From Oscillospiraceae bacterium (lineage in GTDB: Bacteria > Bacillota > Clostridia > Oscillospirales > Acutalibacteraceae): a DNA stretch of 49,426 nucleotides. The position numbers and the translations under genes are program-made. The stretch's first letter is position 1. Every line of letters begins with the position of its first letter. Shown in pieces: positions 1 through 8,536 of the stretch. Where the stretch lies: NCBI GenBank assembly GCA_015066085.1, contig SVPA01000010.1, positions 1 to 49,426 on the forward strand, in the 5' to 3' direction. A model generated the notes under the pieces. That model saw only the letters and a program-made list of their open reading frames with translations. It did not search any database and was not told where the DNA came from.

Positions 1-53
1 GGCTTTCGCATAAGGTTTCTTATGTACCTGCCGTGTACTTTTCGTGTACTTCG

Positions 54-99
54 GCAAAAAAAGAAACCCGAAAACCCTTGTAAAATAAGGGTTTTCGGG
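54..99 (-). terminator. Intrinsic terminator of guaA
   Basis: A perfect 13-bp inverted repeat (67-79 against 87-99, 7-nt loop) lies 10 bases past the guaA stop. On the minus strand it is followed by a T-rich stretch (complement of 54-66). It is a strong Rho-independent terminator for minus-strand transcription. Bases 1-53 contain nothing I can assign. Confidence 0.85.
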
Positions 100-109
100 G
101 TAGTGACTA

Positions 110-1108
110 CTATTCCCACTCAATAGTGCCAACAGGCTTTGGTGTAAGGTCTAAAAGAACTCGGTTGATACCGTCCACCTCGTTTGTAATTCTATCGGTG
201 ATTTTGTGAAGAACGCTGTAAGGAATTTCTTCAATAGTTGCGGTCATAGCGTCCTTTGTGTTAACCGCGCGGATAATTGCGGGCCAACCTTCGTAGCGGC
301 TTTCATTTTTAACGCCAACACTCTTAATGTCGGGAACAACCACAAAATACTGCCAAACCTTTTCGGCAAGTCCGCATTTATCAAATTCGTCACGAAGAAT
401 TGCGTCTGCCTCGCGAAGAGCGTGGAGTCTGTCACGGGTAATTGCTCCAAGACAGCGAACACCAAGTCCGGGGCCGGGGAAGGGCTGACGGTAAACCATA
501 CCGTGAGGGAGACCAAGTGCCTCTCCAACAACTCTGACTTCGTCTTTGTATAATAGTTTAATAGGCTCTACAAGTTCAAATTTAAGGTCTTCGGGAAGAC
601 CGCCGACATTGTGGTGGGATTTAACGGCTTTTTTGCCCTCGGCAGCCTTAACGCTCTCTAAAATGTCGGGGTAGATTGTTCCTTGAGCAAGGAAGGTAAC
701 ATCCTCAAGTTTTCTGGCCTCATCAGCGAAAACCTCAATAAATTCTTTACCAATAATCTTTCTTTTGCTTTCGGGGTCACTAACTCCATCAAGAAGGTTT
801 AAGAAGCGGTCGGTAGCGTCAACATAAATAAGGTTAGCGTCAAGACCGTCTTTAAAAACTTTAATTACGTTTTCGGACTCGTCTTTTCTCATAAGACCGT
901 GATTTACGTGAACGCTGACAAGTTGTTTGCCGATAGCCTTAATTAAAAGTGCGGCAACAACCGAACTGTCAACTCCACCCGAAAGGGCTAAAAGAACCTT
1001 TTTGTCGCCAACCTGGGCTCTGATTTCCTTAACTTGCTCGTCGATAAAGGCGTTTGCAAGTTCGATAGTTGTTATACGCTCCATAGTTTCGGGGCGAAGG
1101 TTTGTCAT
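110..1108 (-). CDS. guaA: GMP synthase, ATP-pyrophosphatase subunit (no glutaminase domain)
   Basis: Converts XMP to GMP: it adenylates XMP and aminates it with ammonia, the last step of guanine nucleotide synthesis in the cytoplasm. The PP-loop SGGVDSS is at residues 43-49. The C-terminal dimerisation and XMP-binding domain is complete and ends in the typical GTIEWE tail. At 332 residues it lacks the roughly 190-residue N-terminal class I glutamine amidotransferase domain that most bacterial GuaA proteins carry. It therefore resembles the split archaeal-type GuaAb, and some Clostridia also have this form. The GATase partner is not in the window. The start is supported by GGAGG about 8 bases upstream. 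A strong terminator follows. Identity is near certain; dependence on a separate glutaminase is inferred. Confidence 0.95.
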   Translation of the reverse strand: MTNLRPETMERITTIELANAFIDEQVKEIRAQVGDKKVLLALSGGVDSSVVAALLIKAIGKQLVSVHVNHGLMRKDESENVIKVFKDGLDANLIYVDATDRFLNLLDGVSDPESKRKIIGKEFIEVFADEARKLEDVTFLAQGTIYPDILESVKAAEGKKAVKSHHNVGGLPEDLKFELVEPIKLLYKDEVRVVGEALGLPHGMVYRQPFPGPGLGVRCLGAITRDRLHALREADAILRDEFDKCGLAEKVWQYFVVVPDIKSVGVKNESRYEGWPAIIRAVNTKDAMTATIEEIPYSVLHKITDRITNEVDGINRVLLDLTPKPVGTIEWE

Positions 1109-1147
1109 AAGAATTCCTCCAATTTTAACTTTACAAATATTTTATAC

Positions 1148-1651
1148 CTATTTTTTTAATTTATCAAGCAACTTTGTTTTACGTAAAACAATAAATATAA
1201 CAATTGCGGCTATAAAACAAACTGTCGCTTGAATAGTATTTCCGGGGATACTTGCAAATGCGCCTTTTCCGTAAACAATAAGTTCAAAACCAAGATAACC
1301 CGCTATCATAAATAACTCGGCTAAAAAAGAACCGATAAGAAAGCGTAGGCTAAAAAACTTTTTGGTAAGGTCGCGCGCAAACAACCAAACAATAACGGCC
1401 ATTATACCTTTAATTAAAAAGGTTACGGGAGCGTATAAAGCATACCCTAAAACAAGGTCGCTAAGCGCCGCGCCAATTCCTGCCGCAAGGCTTCCGTAAA
1501 CGGGGCCTAAAATAACTCCGCAAAGAATTACGAAAAGGTCGCCCAAATTGGCGTATCCAAAGGGAAGCGGAATAGATATTAGGGTAGCAACCGTAGTAAG
1601 TGCCGCGAAAAGGCCCGCAAGTACAAGCCTTTTAAGAGAAAACTTTGTCAT
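1148..1651 (-). CDS. ECF transporter S component (vitamin-binding membrane subunit)
   Basis: A 167-residue, very hydrophobic protein with about five to six membrane helices. It has the typical S-component features: a basic N-terminus followed by a small-residue helix (LVLAGLFAALTTVAT), then NLGD and a GPVYGSLAAGIGAALSD segment. S components bind a vitamin or its precursor and dock onto the shared EcfAA'T energising module, which is not encoded here. The fold is convincing, but the ligand cannot be told from sequence; pantothenate, HMP/thiamine precursor, folate or queuosine precursors are all possible. AAAAAGGTG precedes the start. It lies 3 bases downstream of the alpha-galactosidase gene on the same strand, so they are probably cotranscribed, though the functional link is unclear. 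Confidence 0.8.
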   Translation of the reverse strand: MTKFSLKRLVLAGLFAALTTVATLISIPLPFGYANLGDLFVILCGVILGPVYGSLAAGIGAALSDLVLGYALYAPVTFLIKGIMAVIVWLFARDLTKKFFSLRFLIGSFLAELFMIAGYLGFELIVYGKGAFASIPGNTIQATVCFIAAIVIFIVLRKTKLLDKLKK

Positions 1652-1654
1652 ATA

Positions 1655-3835
1655 TTACACCTTTTTGAATACCAACATATCACAGGTTTGGTCGTGGTCG
1701 CAGTCGTGGAAAATACCAAGATTCATTAGGGTATCGCCACCGTAAACCTTGCCGGTTTTAATGTCTTCATATTTTGCGGCAGCGTCAAGACCTTTAAGTT
1801 TTGTAACCTTATGGGGAACTGCAAGTTTACCCTGAATGTTATAAAGCATAACAATAACGGTGTTCTTATCTTCCGAAACAAATTCCCAAGCGGTATTTTG
1901 TCCCTTAAAGATAGAAGAAAGTTTAAAATACTCTCCTCTATGGAAAACCTCGCCATACTGCTTATAAGCCTTAATAAGTTCTTTAGAAGCAGTTTTGTCT
2001 TCTTCGCTCATTTTAGAAAGGTCAAGTTCAAAACCAAACTGACCGGGTAAAGCAACAAGTCCACGAAGTTTAATGGGGGTGTTTCTCTCGATTTGGTGGT
2101 TAGGAACGGCCGAAACATGAGCCCCCATAGTGCTAAAGGGGAACACCGTAGAGAGACCTTCTTGAATATAAAGGCGTTCTACTGCGTCGGAGTCATCACT
2201 GCTCCAAACTTGGGGCATATAGTGAAGAATACCGGCGTCAAAACGGCCGCCGCCGCTGGAACAACCTTCGAATAAAACGTTGGGGAAGGCGGTAGTAACA
2301 CGCTCTAAAATAGAGTAAAGACCGAGCATATATCTGTGAGCAACCTCACGCTGATTTTTTGCCGCTAAAAGCGCTGAACCTGCCTCACTAAAGTGGCGGT
2401 TCATATCCCACTTAACGTAGTTAATCGGATTTTCCGAAAGTGTTTTTGTTAAAAAGTCTACAATATAATCGCAAACATCTTTGCGGGTAAGGTCGAGTGT
2501 TAACTGATAACGACAGGGGGTGCGAGGTCTGCCGTTTGTGTGTAAACACCAGTCGGGATGTGCTCTGTAAAGGTCAGAATCGGGGGAAATCATTTCGGGT
2601 TCAAACCAAAGGCCGAATTTAAGACCCTTTGCGTTTATCTTTTCGCCAAGACCCTTAAGGCCGGAGGGGAGTTTTTCGGTGTTTACATACCAGTCGCCGA
2701 GAGATGTGGTGGCGGTGTTGCGCTTTCCAAACCAACCGTCGTCTAAAACAAACATATCTACGCCAAGTTCGGCAGCCGCATCGGCAATTTCAATAAGTTT
2801 GTCTTCGGTAAAGTCCATATAGGTTGCTTCCCAGTTGTTAACTAAAACGAAGCGTTCGGTGTCACGGTAGTTGCCGCGGCAAAGGTTTTCTCTGACAATG
2901 TTATGGAACTGGCGAGACATTTGACCTAAACCTTGGCTAGAATAAGACATAATTACTTCAGGAGCATAAAACTCTTCGCCCGACTTCATTTGCCATTCAA
3001 AATTAAAGGGGTTAAGGCCCATCATAAGACGGGGACGGAAATGACGGTCTACATCAACTCCGGCATACCAGTTACCGCTATATACAAGAGTAAGACCGAA
3101 AGCGTCACCGCTGTCTTCGGTTGTATCTTTGTCTGCAAGAGCGATAAACGGAACGTGGTTAGGTCCACTGGCGCCGTTTTTGCTGTTAACCTGTTGTGTG
3201 CCGACAAAAAGGGGCTTTCTTTCAATATGGCCCTCTCTTGCCCAAGCACCGTGAAGGTTAATCATATCGTAGTTCATATGAGGAAAATCTGCGCAAAAAC
3301 TTTGTACAGAGTTCATAGTAAAGGCTTCTTCGGAGTTATTTACTACCTTGGTAAAACGGGTTATAATATCTTTTTCCTCGAAAACACAGTAGTAAAGGAA
3401 AACGCTAACCTTTTTAAGTTCATCAAAAAGTTCAACCTCTAAGGTTTGGCAAATATCACCCTCGTTAGTGTAGGTAGCGGGAAGTCCCTTGGGAGAAAGT
3501 TTTTCGTTATAAATTTTATAACCTTTAAATGCGAGTTTTGTAATAGGACTGCCGTCGCTGTAAACCGCACTGAAAGAGGGGGTTCTAAGGTCGCAACTGC
3601 CATAGGTTGAATATTCTTGCAAAAGTATGTCGGAAGAACGGTAGGGTTCGGGCAAATCAGCCGCAACAAGCGCAATACCGGTTAGGGGGTAAAGTTCTGC
3701 CATAGGGGGAACGTCCTCAACCCTTTTGCCCCAATAACTGTGAGCAAGTAAACCGCAAACATTTTCAAAAACGTAACTTGTATTTTTAGTATGAAGATAA
3801 AACTGATTTTTTTGCTCGTTTACAATAATAGCCAT
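1655..3835 (-). CDS. Alpha-galactosidase, GH36
   Basis: Hydrolyses alpha-1,6-linked galactose from raffinose-family sugars, melibiose or galactomannan side chains with retention of configuration. At 726 residues it matches the bacterial tetrameric GH36 subgroup, with an N-terminal beta-supersandwich, a central (beta/alpha)8 barrel from about residue 330, and a C-terminal beta domain. The nucleophile is Asp477 in KWDMNR and the acid/base is Asp547 in the SSDDSD motif. There is no signal peptide, so it is cytoplasmic and needs an imported oligosaccharide; no transporter gene is nearby. Expression is probably controlled by the palindrome upstream (3866-3887). It is followed at once by an ECF S-component gene. 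Confidence 0.95.
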   Translation of the reverse strand: MAIIVNEQKNQFYLHTKNTSYVFENVCGLLAHSYWGKRVEDVPPMAELYPLTGIALVAADLPEPYRSSDILLQEYSTYGSCDLRTPSFSAVYSDGSPITKLAFKGYKIYNEKLSPKGLPATYTNEGDICQTLEVELFDELKKVSVFLYYCVFEEKDIITRFTKVVNNSEEAFTMNSVQSFCADFPHMNYDMINLHGAWAREGHIERKPLFVGTQQVNSKNGASGPNHVPFIALADKDTTEDSGDAFGLTLVYSGNWYAGVDVDRHFRPRLMMGLNPFNFEWQMKSGEEFYAPEVIMSYSSQGLGQMSRQFHNIVRENLCRGNYRDTERFVLVNNWEATYMDFTEDKLIEIADAAAELGVDMFVLDDGWFGKRNTATTSLGDWYVNTEKLPSGLKGLGEKINAKGLKFGLWFEPEMISPDSDLYRAHPDWCLHTNGRPRTPCRYQLTLDLTRKDVCDYIVDFLTKTLSENPINYVKWDMNRHFSEAGSALLAAKNQREVAHRYMLGLYSILERVTTAFPNVLFEGCSSGGGRFDAGILHYMPQVWSSDDSDAVERLYIQEGLSTVFPFSTMGAHVSAVPNHQIERNTPIKLRGLVALPGQFGFELDLSKMSEEDKTASKELIKAYKQYGEVFHRGEYFKLSSIFKGQNTAWEFVSEDKNTVIVMLYNIQGKLAVPHKVTKLKGLDAAAKYEDIKTGKVYGGDTLMNLGIFHDCDHDQTCDMLVFKKV

Positions 3836-3865
3836 ATTTTTTACCCCGCTTAAATTCTTAAAATA

Positions 3866-3916
3866 TTTCTATAATATTTTATAGAAAAAGTATAACATAT
3901 TAGTGTGAAAAGTCAA
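3866..3916 (-). promoter_or_regulatory. Promoter and operator-like palindrome of the alpha-galactosidase gene
   Basis: Minus-strand promoter with -35 TTGACT (complement of 3911-3916), a 16-bp spacer and -10 TATACT (3889-3894). Just downstream, over the expected start site, is a perfect 9-bp-arm palindrome TTTCTATAA-n4-TTATAGAAA (3866-3887). That position suits a repressor operator that blocks initiation. The repressor is not identified. Confidence 0.65.
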
Positions 3917-3945
3917 TAAAAAACTTGCAAAATTTACCTAAAAAA

Positions 3946-4740
3946 CTACAGTTTTAAAAGCAGATTATAAGCCTTTAACAGCGTGTTTGGACTCGGTCGG
4001 TTCTGTGCCGACAGAATAAATTTTTTCAAAGCCTTTTCTCCGCCTTTTCCCGCCGCAAAAACGGGAATAGCGCTCTCTGCCGTGCCCACCGCAATCGTTG
4101 TTTCAGGGTTTGAAAAATAAACGGCTCCGTCTATGTGAACCAAGGCGCCGTTTTCCCTTAAATAATGAGCAAGACGGTAAATGTGTGTGCCAACCTGTTT
4201 TACGGGATTATAAAAATTGCTTGAGTAGGGCGTTCCTCCTCTGCCAATCTTGTGCTGGGTCCATTCTTTATCTTCATACTTTCCCGTAATGTGTCCGTTT
4301 CGGTTTTTAGTTTCAATAACAAAAATTCCCGTTGGTCCGACTACTACAAGGTCGATTTCACTCTTTTTACCCTGATAGGTAATATTAAGGTTTTGAAAGC
4401 CGTAATAACCCTCAGGCAAATCGGCAATAATATCTGCTGTGCGGTTTTCTCCCTTAATACCCAAAGCCAAAATTTTTGCCCTGTTGTAGTAATAAAGTAC
4501 TTTGATTAAAAAGATAACCGAAGCGATAAGACAAACCGCAAGAATGAAAAAAATTATGACAAAAACAACCGATAAAACAGGAAACGCAAGAGATAAACCC
4601 GCCCCAAGAACACAAAAAGCGCCCAAAACAATCGCTATAATAAAGAAAACAAGTGCTTTAGTAAGGTCGGATTTTCCCTTATTTTTCCAAAGTTCACACT
4701 CTCTTTCAAGTGCACTGTGTTTTTTAATGATTTTAGCCAA
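3946..4740 (-). CDS. Membrane-anchored NERD (nuclease-related) domain protein
   Basis: 264 residues. Two membrane helices lie at about residues 28-55 and 57-85. A cytosolic NERD domain covers about 95-215, recognisable from GIKGENR, then SEIDLVVVGPTGIFVIETKN. This is the restriction-endonuclease-like core with the D...ExK pattern seen in the family. Family function is poorly known; a nuclease or DNA-processing role is only inferred from the fold. The start is TTG at 4740 with AAAGGGTGA upstream, and I see no better ATG. It is divergent from trxA across a short shared promoter region. It looks monocistronic. Confidence 0.8.
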   Translation of the reverse strand: MAKIIKKHSALERECELWKNKGKSDLTKALVFFIIAIVLGAFCVLGAGLSLAFPVLSVVFVIIFFILAVCLIASVIFLIKVLYYYNRAKILALGIKGENRTADIIADLPEGYYGFQNLNITYQGKKSEIDLVVVGPTGIFVIETKNRNGHITGKYEDKEWTQHKIGRGGTPYSSNFYNPVKQVGTHIYRLAHYLRENGALVHIDGAVYFSNPETTIAVGTAESAIPVFAAGKGGEKALKKFILSAQNRPSPNTLLKAYNLLLKL

Positions 4741-4750
4741 AAAATCACCC

Positions 4751-4778
4751 TTTAAATTTTCTTAAAATATGGTATAAT
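4751..4778 (+). promoter_or_regulatory. Promoter of trxA
   Basis: TTTAAA (4751-4756), 16-bp spacer, TATAAT (4773-4778) with a TGG immediately before it, giving an extended -10. The start site would be about 25 bases before the trxA ATG, whose ribosome site is AAAGGA at about 4797. Confidence 0.6.
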
Positions 4779-4813
4779 AAATTTGTAAAATAAAGTGAAA
4801 GGAATTATAAATA

Positions 4814-5119
4814 ATGTCAGTAATCAGTGTAAATAAAGAAAATTTTGAAGAAATTAAAAACAGCGAGAAACCCGTTTTGCTTGATTTCTATGCCGACTGG
4901 TGCGGTCCTTGCCGAATGGTATCTCCCATTGTGGATGAGATAGCAGAGGAAAGACAAGATATTCTGGTCGGAAAAATAAATGTAGACATAGAATCGGAAC
5001 TTGCCGAAGCCTTTGGCGTTGCAACAATTCCTACCTTGGTTGTTATGAAAGAGGGCAAGATTGTAAATCAGTCGGCAGGAGCCCGTCCAAAAGCGCAAAT
5101 ACTTTCTTTGTTAGACTAA
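4814..5119 (+). CDS. trxA: Thioredoxin
   Basis: A 101-residue single-domain thioredoxin with the redox motif WCGPC at residues 29-33, the preceding FYAD strand, and the cis-proline loop ATIPT. It reduces protein disulphides and supplies electrons to reductases in the cytoplasm. Length and motifs are those of TrxA. A thioredoxin reductase gene is not adjacent. The gene has its own extended -10 promoter and shares a bidirectional terminator with the convergent rpiB. Confidence 0.95.
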   Translation: MSVISVNKENFEEIKNSEKPVLLDFYADWCGPCRMVSPIVDEIAEERQDILVGKINVDIESELAEAFGVATIPTLVVMKEGKIVNQSAGARPKAQILSLLD

Positions 5120-5156
5120 AAAAAGGGGATAAGGCCCAAAAGGGCTTTATCCCTTA
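5117..5156. terminator. Bidirectional terminator between trxA and rpiB
   Basis: A 12-bp stem (5126-5137 against 5142-5153, one G-U pair) with an AAAA loop. The minus-strand side is followed by eight T, so it is a strong terminator for rpiB. The plus side has only a short T/A tail. Confidence 0.8.
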
Positions 5157-5159
5157 AAT

Positions 5160-5600
5160 TTATCTTTCTTCAATTACCATAACCTTGTTTACTCGGTTTG
5201 CGTGGCGTCCACCCTCAAACTCGGTGTCAACAAAAAGGTCAACCATCTCGAGTGCAGTGCCAACGCCGATAACTCTACCGCCAAGACAAAGAACATTAGA
5301 GTCGTTGTGCAGACGGGTGTATTTTGCAGAAAAATGTTCGCTGCAAGCGGCGGCACGAATTCCCTTAACCTTGTTTGCCGCAAGGCTCATTCCGATTCCC
5401 GTTCCGCAAACGAGTATTCCGCGTTCACACTCGCCCGAAACAATATCGTCACATACTAAAAGGGCAATATCGGGGTAATCTACCGAATGATTTTCGTAAA
5501 TGCCGTTATCTTTAACCTCAAAACCACGCTCTTTAAGATGAGCAACAATAGCGTCCTTATGTTCAAGTCCGCCGTGGTCACAACCTACTGAAATTTTCAT
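5160..5600 (-). CDS. rpiB: Ribose-5-phosphate isomerase B
   Basis: Interconverts ribose 5-phosphate and ribulose 5-phosphate in the non-oxidative pentose phosphate pathway. 146 residues, the usual RpiB length. The N-terminal GCDHGG phosphate-binding motif, the catalytic Cys65 in CGTGIGMS and the GGRVIG loop are all present. It lies 3 bases downstream of tsaB on the same strand, so the order fhs-tsaE-tsaB-rpiB reads as one operon. AAGGAG lies before the ATG. Confidence 0.95.
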   Translation of the reverse strand: MKISVGCDHGGLEHKDAIVAHLKERGFEVKDNGIYENHSVDYPDIALLVCDDIVSGECERGILVCGTGIGMSLAANKVKGIRAAACSEHFSAKYTRLHNDSNVLCLGGRVIGVGTALEMVDLFVDTEFEGGRHANRVNKVMVIEER

Positions 5601-5603
5601 AAT

Positions 5604-6308
5604 TTATTCTCCTTGTTCTCTTTTTGCTTTAAGTTCCCGTTCTGCCTGTGGAAGCCTTAAATAAAAAGGCGACAACAGGTCGGCAGAAACGGTATTGCCC
5701 AAAACGACCTTTTCTTTAGCCGCAAGAGCAACGCCACAAGCGTTTTGATATCTTAAAGGCTCCTGTGCAATTAAAATATTAGTTTTGCCTTTTATAAATT
5801 CTTCAAAAAGACCTGCCCCGTCACCCGCAATAATAACCTTTTCGTCGACTAAATCAAGTTCTTTTATAACCTCGTCTGCCAAAACGGCTCTGTCCTCACA
5901 AAGACGGGTAACCTTTGTATCTTCAACCCTGAATAAAGCGTTATAAACCTGGTTGCATCTTGCGTCCATCACGGCGCAGACAATACAGTCGGTGTTTTTA
6001 AATAAGTAAGCAATACTTTCAAGGGTTGATACTTCAGTGCAAGGTTTATTTCTTGGCGTAGCAAGACCCTTTACTGCGCTTATTCCGATACGGATTCCCG
6101 TAAAAGAACCCGGTCCGTTATTGATAGCAAAAGCGTCAATATCATCAAGGGTCAGCATAGCAGAGTCAAGGGTGTTTTTTACCATTGGAAGAAGTGTCTG
6201 CGAGTGGGTCAGTTTAACGTTTACAAAAGAGGAAGCAATTATATTTCCGTCCGACAAGACCGCCGCTGAAGCGGGACCTGCAGAACAGTCTAAAGCCAGA
6301 ATTTTCAT
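5604..6308 (-). CDS. tsaB: tRNA threonylcarbamoyladenosine biosynthesis protein TsaB
   Basis: A 234-residue ASKHA-fold protein, partner of TsaD and TsaE in the complex that moves the threonylcarbamoyl group onto A37 of ANN-decoding tRNAs (t6A). It starts with the typical MKILALDCS, followed by THS and GPGSFTGIRIG. The ATG overlaps the tsaE stop by 4 bases, indicating translational coupling. tsaD is not in the window, but the first-step enzyme (Sua5) is at 32998. Confidence 0.95.
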   Translation of the reverse strand: MKILALDCSAGPASAAVLSDGNIIASSFVNVKLTHSQTLLPMVKNTLDSAMLTLDDIDAFAINNGPGSFTGIRIGISAVKGLATPRNKPCTEVSTLESIAYLFKNTDCIVCAVMDARCNQVYNALFRVEDTKVTRLCEDRAVLADEVIKELDLVDEKVIIAGDGAGLFEEFIKGKTNILIAQEPLRYQNACGVALAAKEKVVLGNTVSADLLSPFYLRLPQAERELKAKREQGE

Positions 6309-6733
6309 ACTTTAGAACCTCCCGTAACCGTGATTTTTCGGGTGTTGTCGTCAACCCTTGAAATGTTTACAAAAATAACATTTTCGTCTAAAGCACCCTC
6401 GATATTTTCGCTCCATTCGGCAGCAATAACTCCGCCCATATCCATATAGTCAAAAAAACCGCAAGAATAAAGGTCTTCCCAACTTTCAACCTTATACATA
6501 TCAAAATGATAAAGCGGAAGCCTTCCGCCGAGATATTCGTTTACAAGGGCGAAGGTAGGGGAGGATACCTGGCCGCTAAAGCCAAGCCCCCTTGCAAGAC
6601 CTCTTGTAAAACAGGTTTTGCCCATACCCATTGGCCCTTTGAAAGCGATTATCTCACCGCCTACAAGATTTTTCGCAAAATCTTCGGCAAATTTTTCGGT
6701 TTCTTTTGGAGATTTAGTAATTATCTCTATCAT
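6305..6733 (-). CDS. tsaE: tRNA threonylcarbamoyladenosine biosynthesis ATPase TsaE
   Basis: A 142-residue P-loop ATPase needed to recycle the TsaB-TsaD complex during t6A formation. The Walker A motif is GPMGMGKT at about residues 33-40. SSPTFALVNEY and the YHFDMYK segment are family signatures. Its ATG shares one base with the fhs stop (TAATG), and its own stop overlaps tsaB, so the three genes are tightly coupled. Confidence 0.95.
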   Translation of the reverse strand: MIEIITKSPKETEKFAEDFAKNLVGGEIIAFKGPMGMGKTCFTRGLARGLGFSGQVSSPTFALVNEYLGGRLPLYHFDMYKVESWEDLYSCGFFDYMDMGGVIAAEWSENIEGALDENVIFVNISRVDDNTRKITVTGGSKV

Positions 6734-8397
6734 TAGAATAAACCGATAATCTTTCCGTCAGTGTCAACATCAATATTGTTAGCGGCGGGTGCTTTTGGAA
6801 GTCCGGGCATAGTCATAATTGAACCTGTAAGTGCAACAACAAAACCTGCACCGGAAGAAATTTTAACCTCGCGAACGGTAATGGTAAATCCTGTGGGTCT
6901 GCCAAGCGCCTTTTCGTCGTCCGAAAGTGAGTACTGCGTTTTTGCAATACAAACGGGCATACCTTTTGAAAGTTCTTCAATTTCGGCAATATTCTTTTCG
7001 GCAGCAGCAGTAAAGTTTACCCCGTCAGCGCCGTAGATAGTTGTAGCAATAGCCGTAATTTTTTCTTTAATCGAAAGGTTTGAGTCGTAAATAGGCGCAA
7101 AGTTAGCGGGCTTCTCACACGCCTCAACTACCTTTTGAGCAAGTTCGCGTCCGCCCTCGCCACCCTTTGCGAAAACTTCGGAAAGGGCAAAATCAGCACC
7201 AAGATTTTGGCAGTAGTCGGCAATAAATTTCAGTTCAGCGTCGCTGTCATCGCCAAAGCGGTTAATTGCAACAACAACCGGAACACCGTATTTTTTCATG
7301 TTTTCAATATGAGCGCCAAGGTTAACAATACCTTTTTTAAGAGCCTCAACATTTTCTGCCTTAAGGTCGGCTTTCAAAACTCCACCGTTGTATTTAAGAG
7401 CACGAACTGTAGCAACAATAACAATAGCCGAGGGACTAAGTTCTGCAAGACGGCACTTAATGTCAAGGAATTTTTCTGCGCCAAGGTCAGAGCCGAAGCC
7501 TGCCTCGGTAATACAGTAATCGGCAAGTTTAAGGGCAAGTTTGGTTGCTCTTACCGAGTTACAACCGTGTGCAATATTAGCAAAAGGCCCTCCGTGCATA
7601 ATAGCGGGGGTGTTTTCAAGGGTCTGAACAAGGTTTGGTTTAATAGCGTCTTTAAGAAGCGCTGCCATAGCACCCTCTGCCTTTAAATCACGGGCAAAAA
7701 CGGGTTGTCCGCTATATGTGTAGGCAACAAGAATGTTACCAAGTCTGCGTTTAAGGTCGGCGATATCGGTGCAAAGGCAAAGAATAGCCATAACCTCACT
7801 TGCAACGGTAATTTGGAAACCGTCTTCACGGGGAACGCCGTTAATTTTTCCGCCAAGTCCGACATTAACATAGCGAAGGGCTCGGTCGTTCATATCAAGA
7901 CAGCGTTTAAAAAGGATTCTTCTCTGGTCAATGCCAAGAAGATTTCCTTGCTGAAGATGGTTGTCAAGAAGAGCGCAAAGCAGATTGTTTGCCGCAGTAA
8001 TTGCGTGCATATCTCCGGTAAAGTGAAGGTTAATGTCTTCCATTGGAACAACCTGGGCGTATCCGCCTCCTGCAGCACCGCCCTTAATTCCGAAAACGGG
8101 ACCCAAAGAGGGCTCACGCAAAGCGATAATTGCCTTTTTGCCTATAAGCGACATAGCCTGACCTAAACCTACCGAGGTTGTGGTCTTTCCCTCGCCGGCG
8201 GGGGTGGGGTTAATTGCGGTTACAAGGATAAGTTTTCCGTCTTTCTTGTCTTTTGAGCGGTCAATAAGTTCTTCGCTTAACTTAGCCTTGTATTTTCCGT
8301 AGAACTCAAGGTCGTCTTCGCTAATGTTCAAAGAGGCGGCAACCTCTTTAATAGGGAGCATTTTCGCTCCTTGAGCAATTTCAATATCAGATAACAT
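6733..8397 (-). CDS. fhs: Formate-tetrahydrofolate ligase
   Basis: ATP-dependent synthesis of 10-formyl-THF from formate. It feeds one-carbon metabolism and the methyl branch of the Wood-Ljungdahl or purinolytic pathways typical of anaerobic Clostridia. 554 residues, full family length, with the P-loop [10 protein letters not shown] near residue 60 and intact FTGDMHAI and [11 protein letters not shown] blocks. A longer in-frame start exists at 8424, but GGAGG at 8405-8409 sits 7 bases before the ATG at 8397, which gives MLSDIEIAQ, the expected N-terminus. First gene of the run fhs-tsaE-tsaB-rpiB. Confidence 0.96.
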   Translation of the reverse strand: MLSDIEIAQGAKMLPIKEVAASLNISEDDLEFYGKYKAKLSEELIDRSKDKKDGKLILVTAINPTPAGEGKTTTSVGLGQAMSLIGKKAIIALREPSLGPVFGIKGGAAGGGYAQVVPMEDINLHFTGDMHAITAANNLLCALLDNHLQQGNLLGIDQRRILFKRCLDMNDRALRYVNVGLGGKINGVPREDGFQITVASEVMAILCLCTDIADLKRRLGNILVAYTYSGQPVFARDLKAEGAMAALLKDAIKPNLVQTLENTPAIMHGGPFANIAHGCNSVRATKLALKLADYCITEAGFGSDLGAEKFLDIKCRLAELSPSAIVIVATVRALKYNGGVLKADLKAENVEALKKGIVNLGAHIENMKKYGVPVVVAINRFGDDSDAELKFIADYCQNLGADFALSEVFAKGGEGGRELAQKVVEACEKPANFAPIYDSNLSIKEKITAIATTIYGADGVNFTAAAEKNIAEIEELSKGMPVCIAKTQYSLSDDEKALGRPTGFTITVREVKISSGAGFVVALTGSIMTMPGLPKAPAANNIDVDTDGKIIGLF

Positions 8398-8479
8398 TTT
8401 TATACCTCCGGTAAAGGAATACATTTTCTCTAATTATACCACACATTTTTCCAATAATAAAGAAAAAAATATAATCTAC

Positions 8480-8508
8480 TTGCAATTATTATCAATATAA
8501 AATATAAT
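8480..8508 (+). promoter_or_regulatory. Promoter of the RodA/FtsW-family gene
   Basis: TTGCAA (8480-8485), 17-bp spacer, TATAAT (8503-8508), just upstream of the gene. The start site falls close to 8515, leaving a short leader before GGAGGTG. Confidence 0.65.
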
Positions 8509-8536
8509 CATATATTATATGACGGAGGTGACAGTT

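Noticed and set aside
1..53. Inverted TGCCG/CGGCA with repeated GTGTACTT at the window edge
   Set aside because: Too short and cut by the window end to judge.
2933..3442. 169-codon plus-strand frame opposite the alpha-galactosidase
   Set aside because: A shadow of the GH36 gene; no ribosome site, promoter or protein-like pattern. The same holds for other long antisense frames (7135-7686, 8972-9664, 43384-44073).
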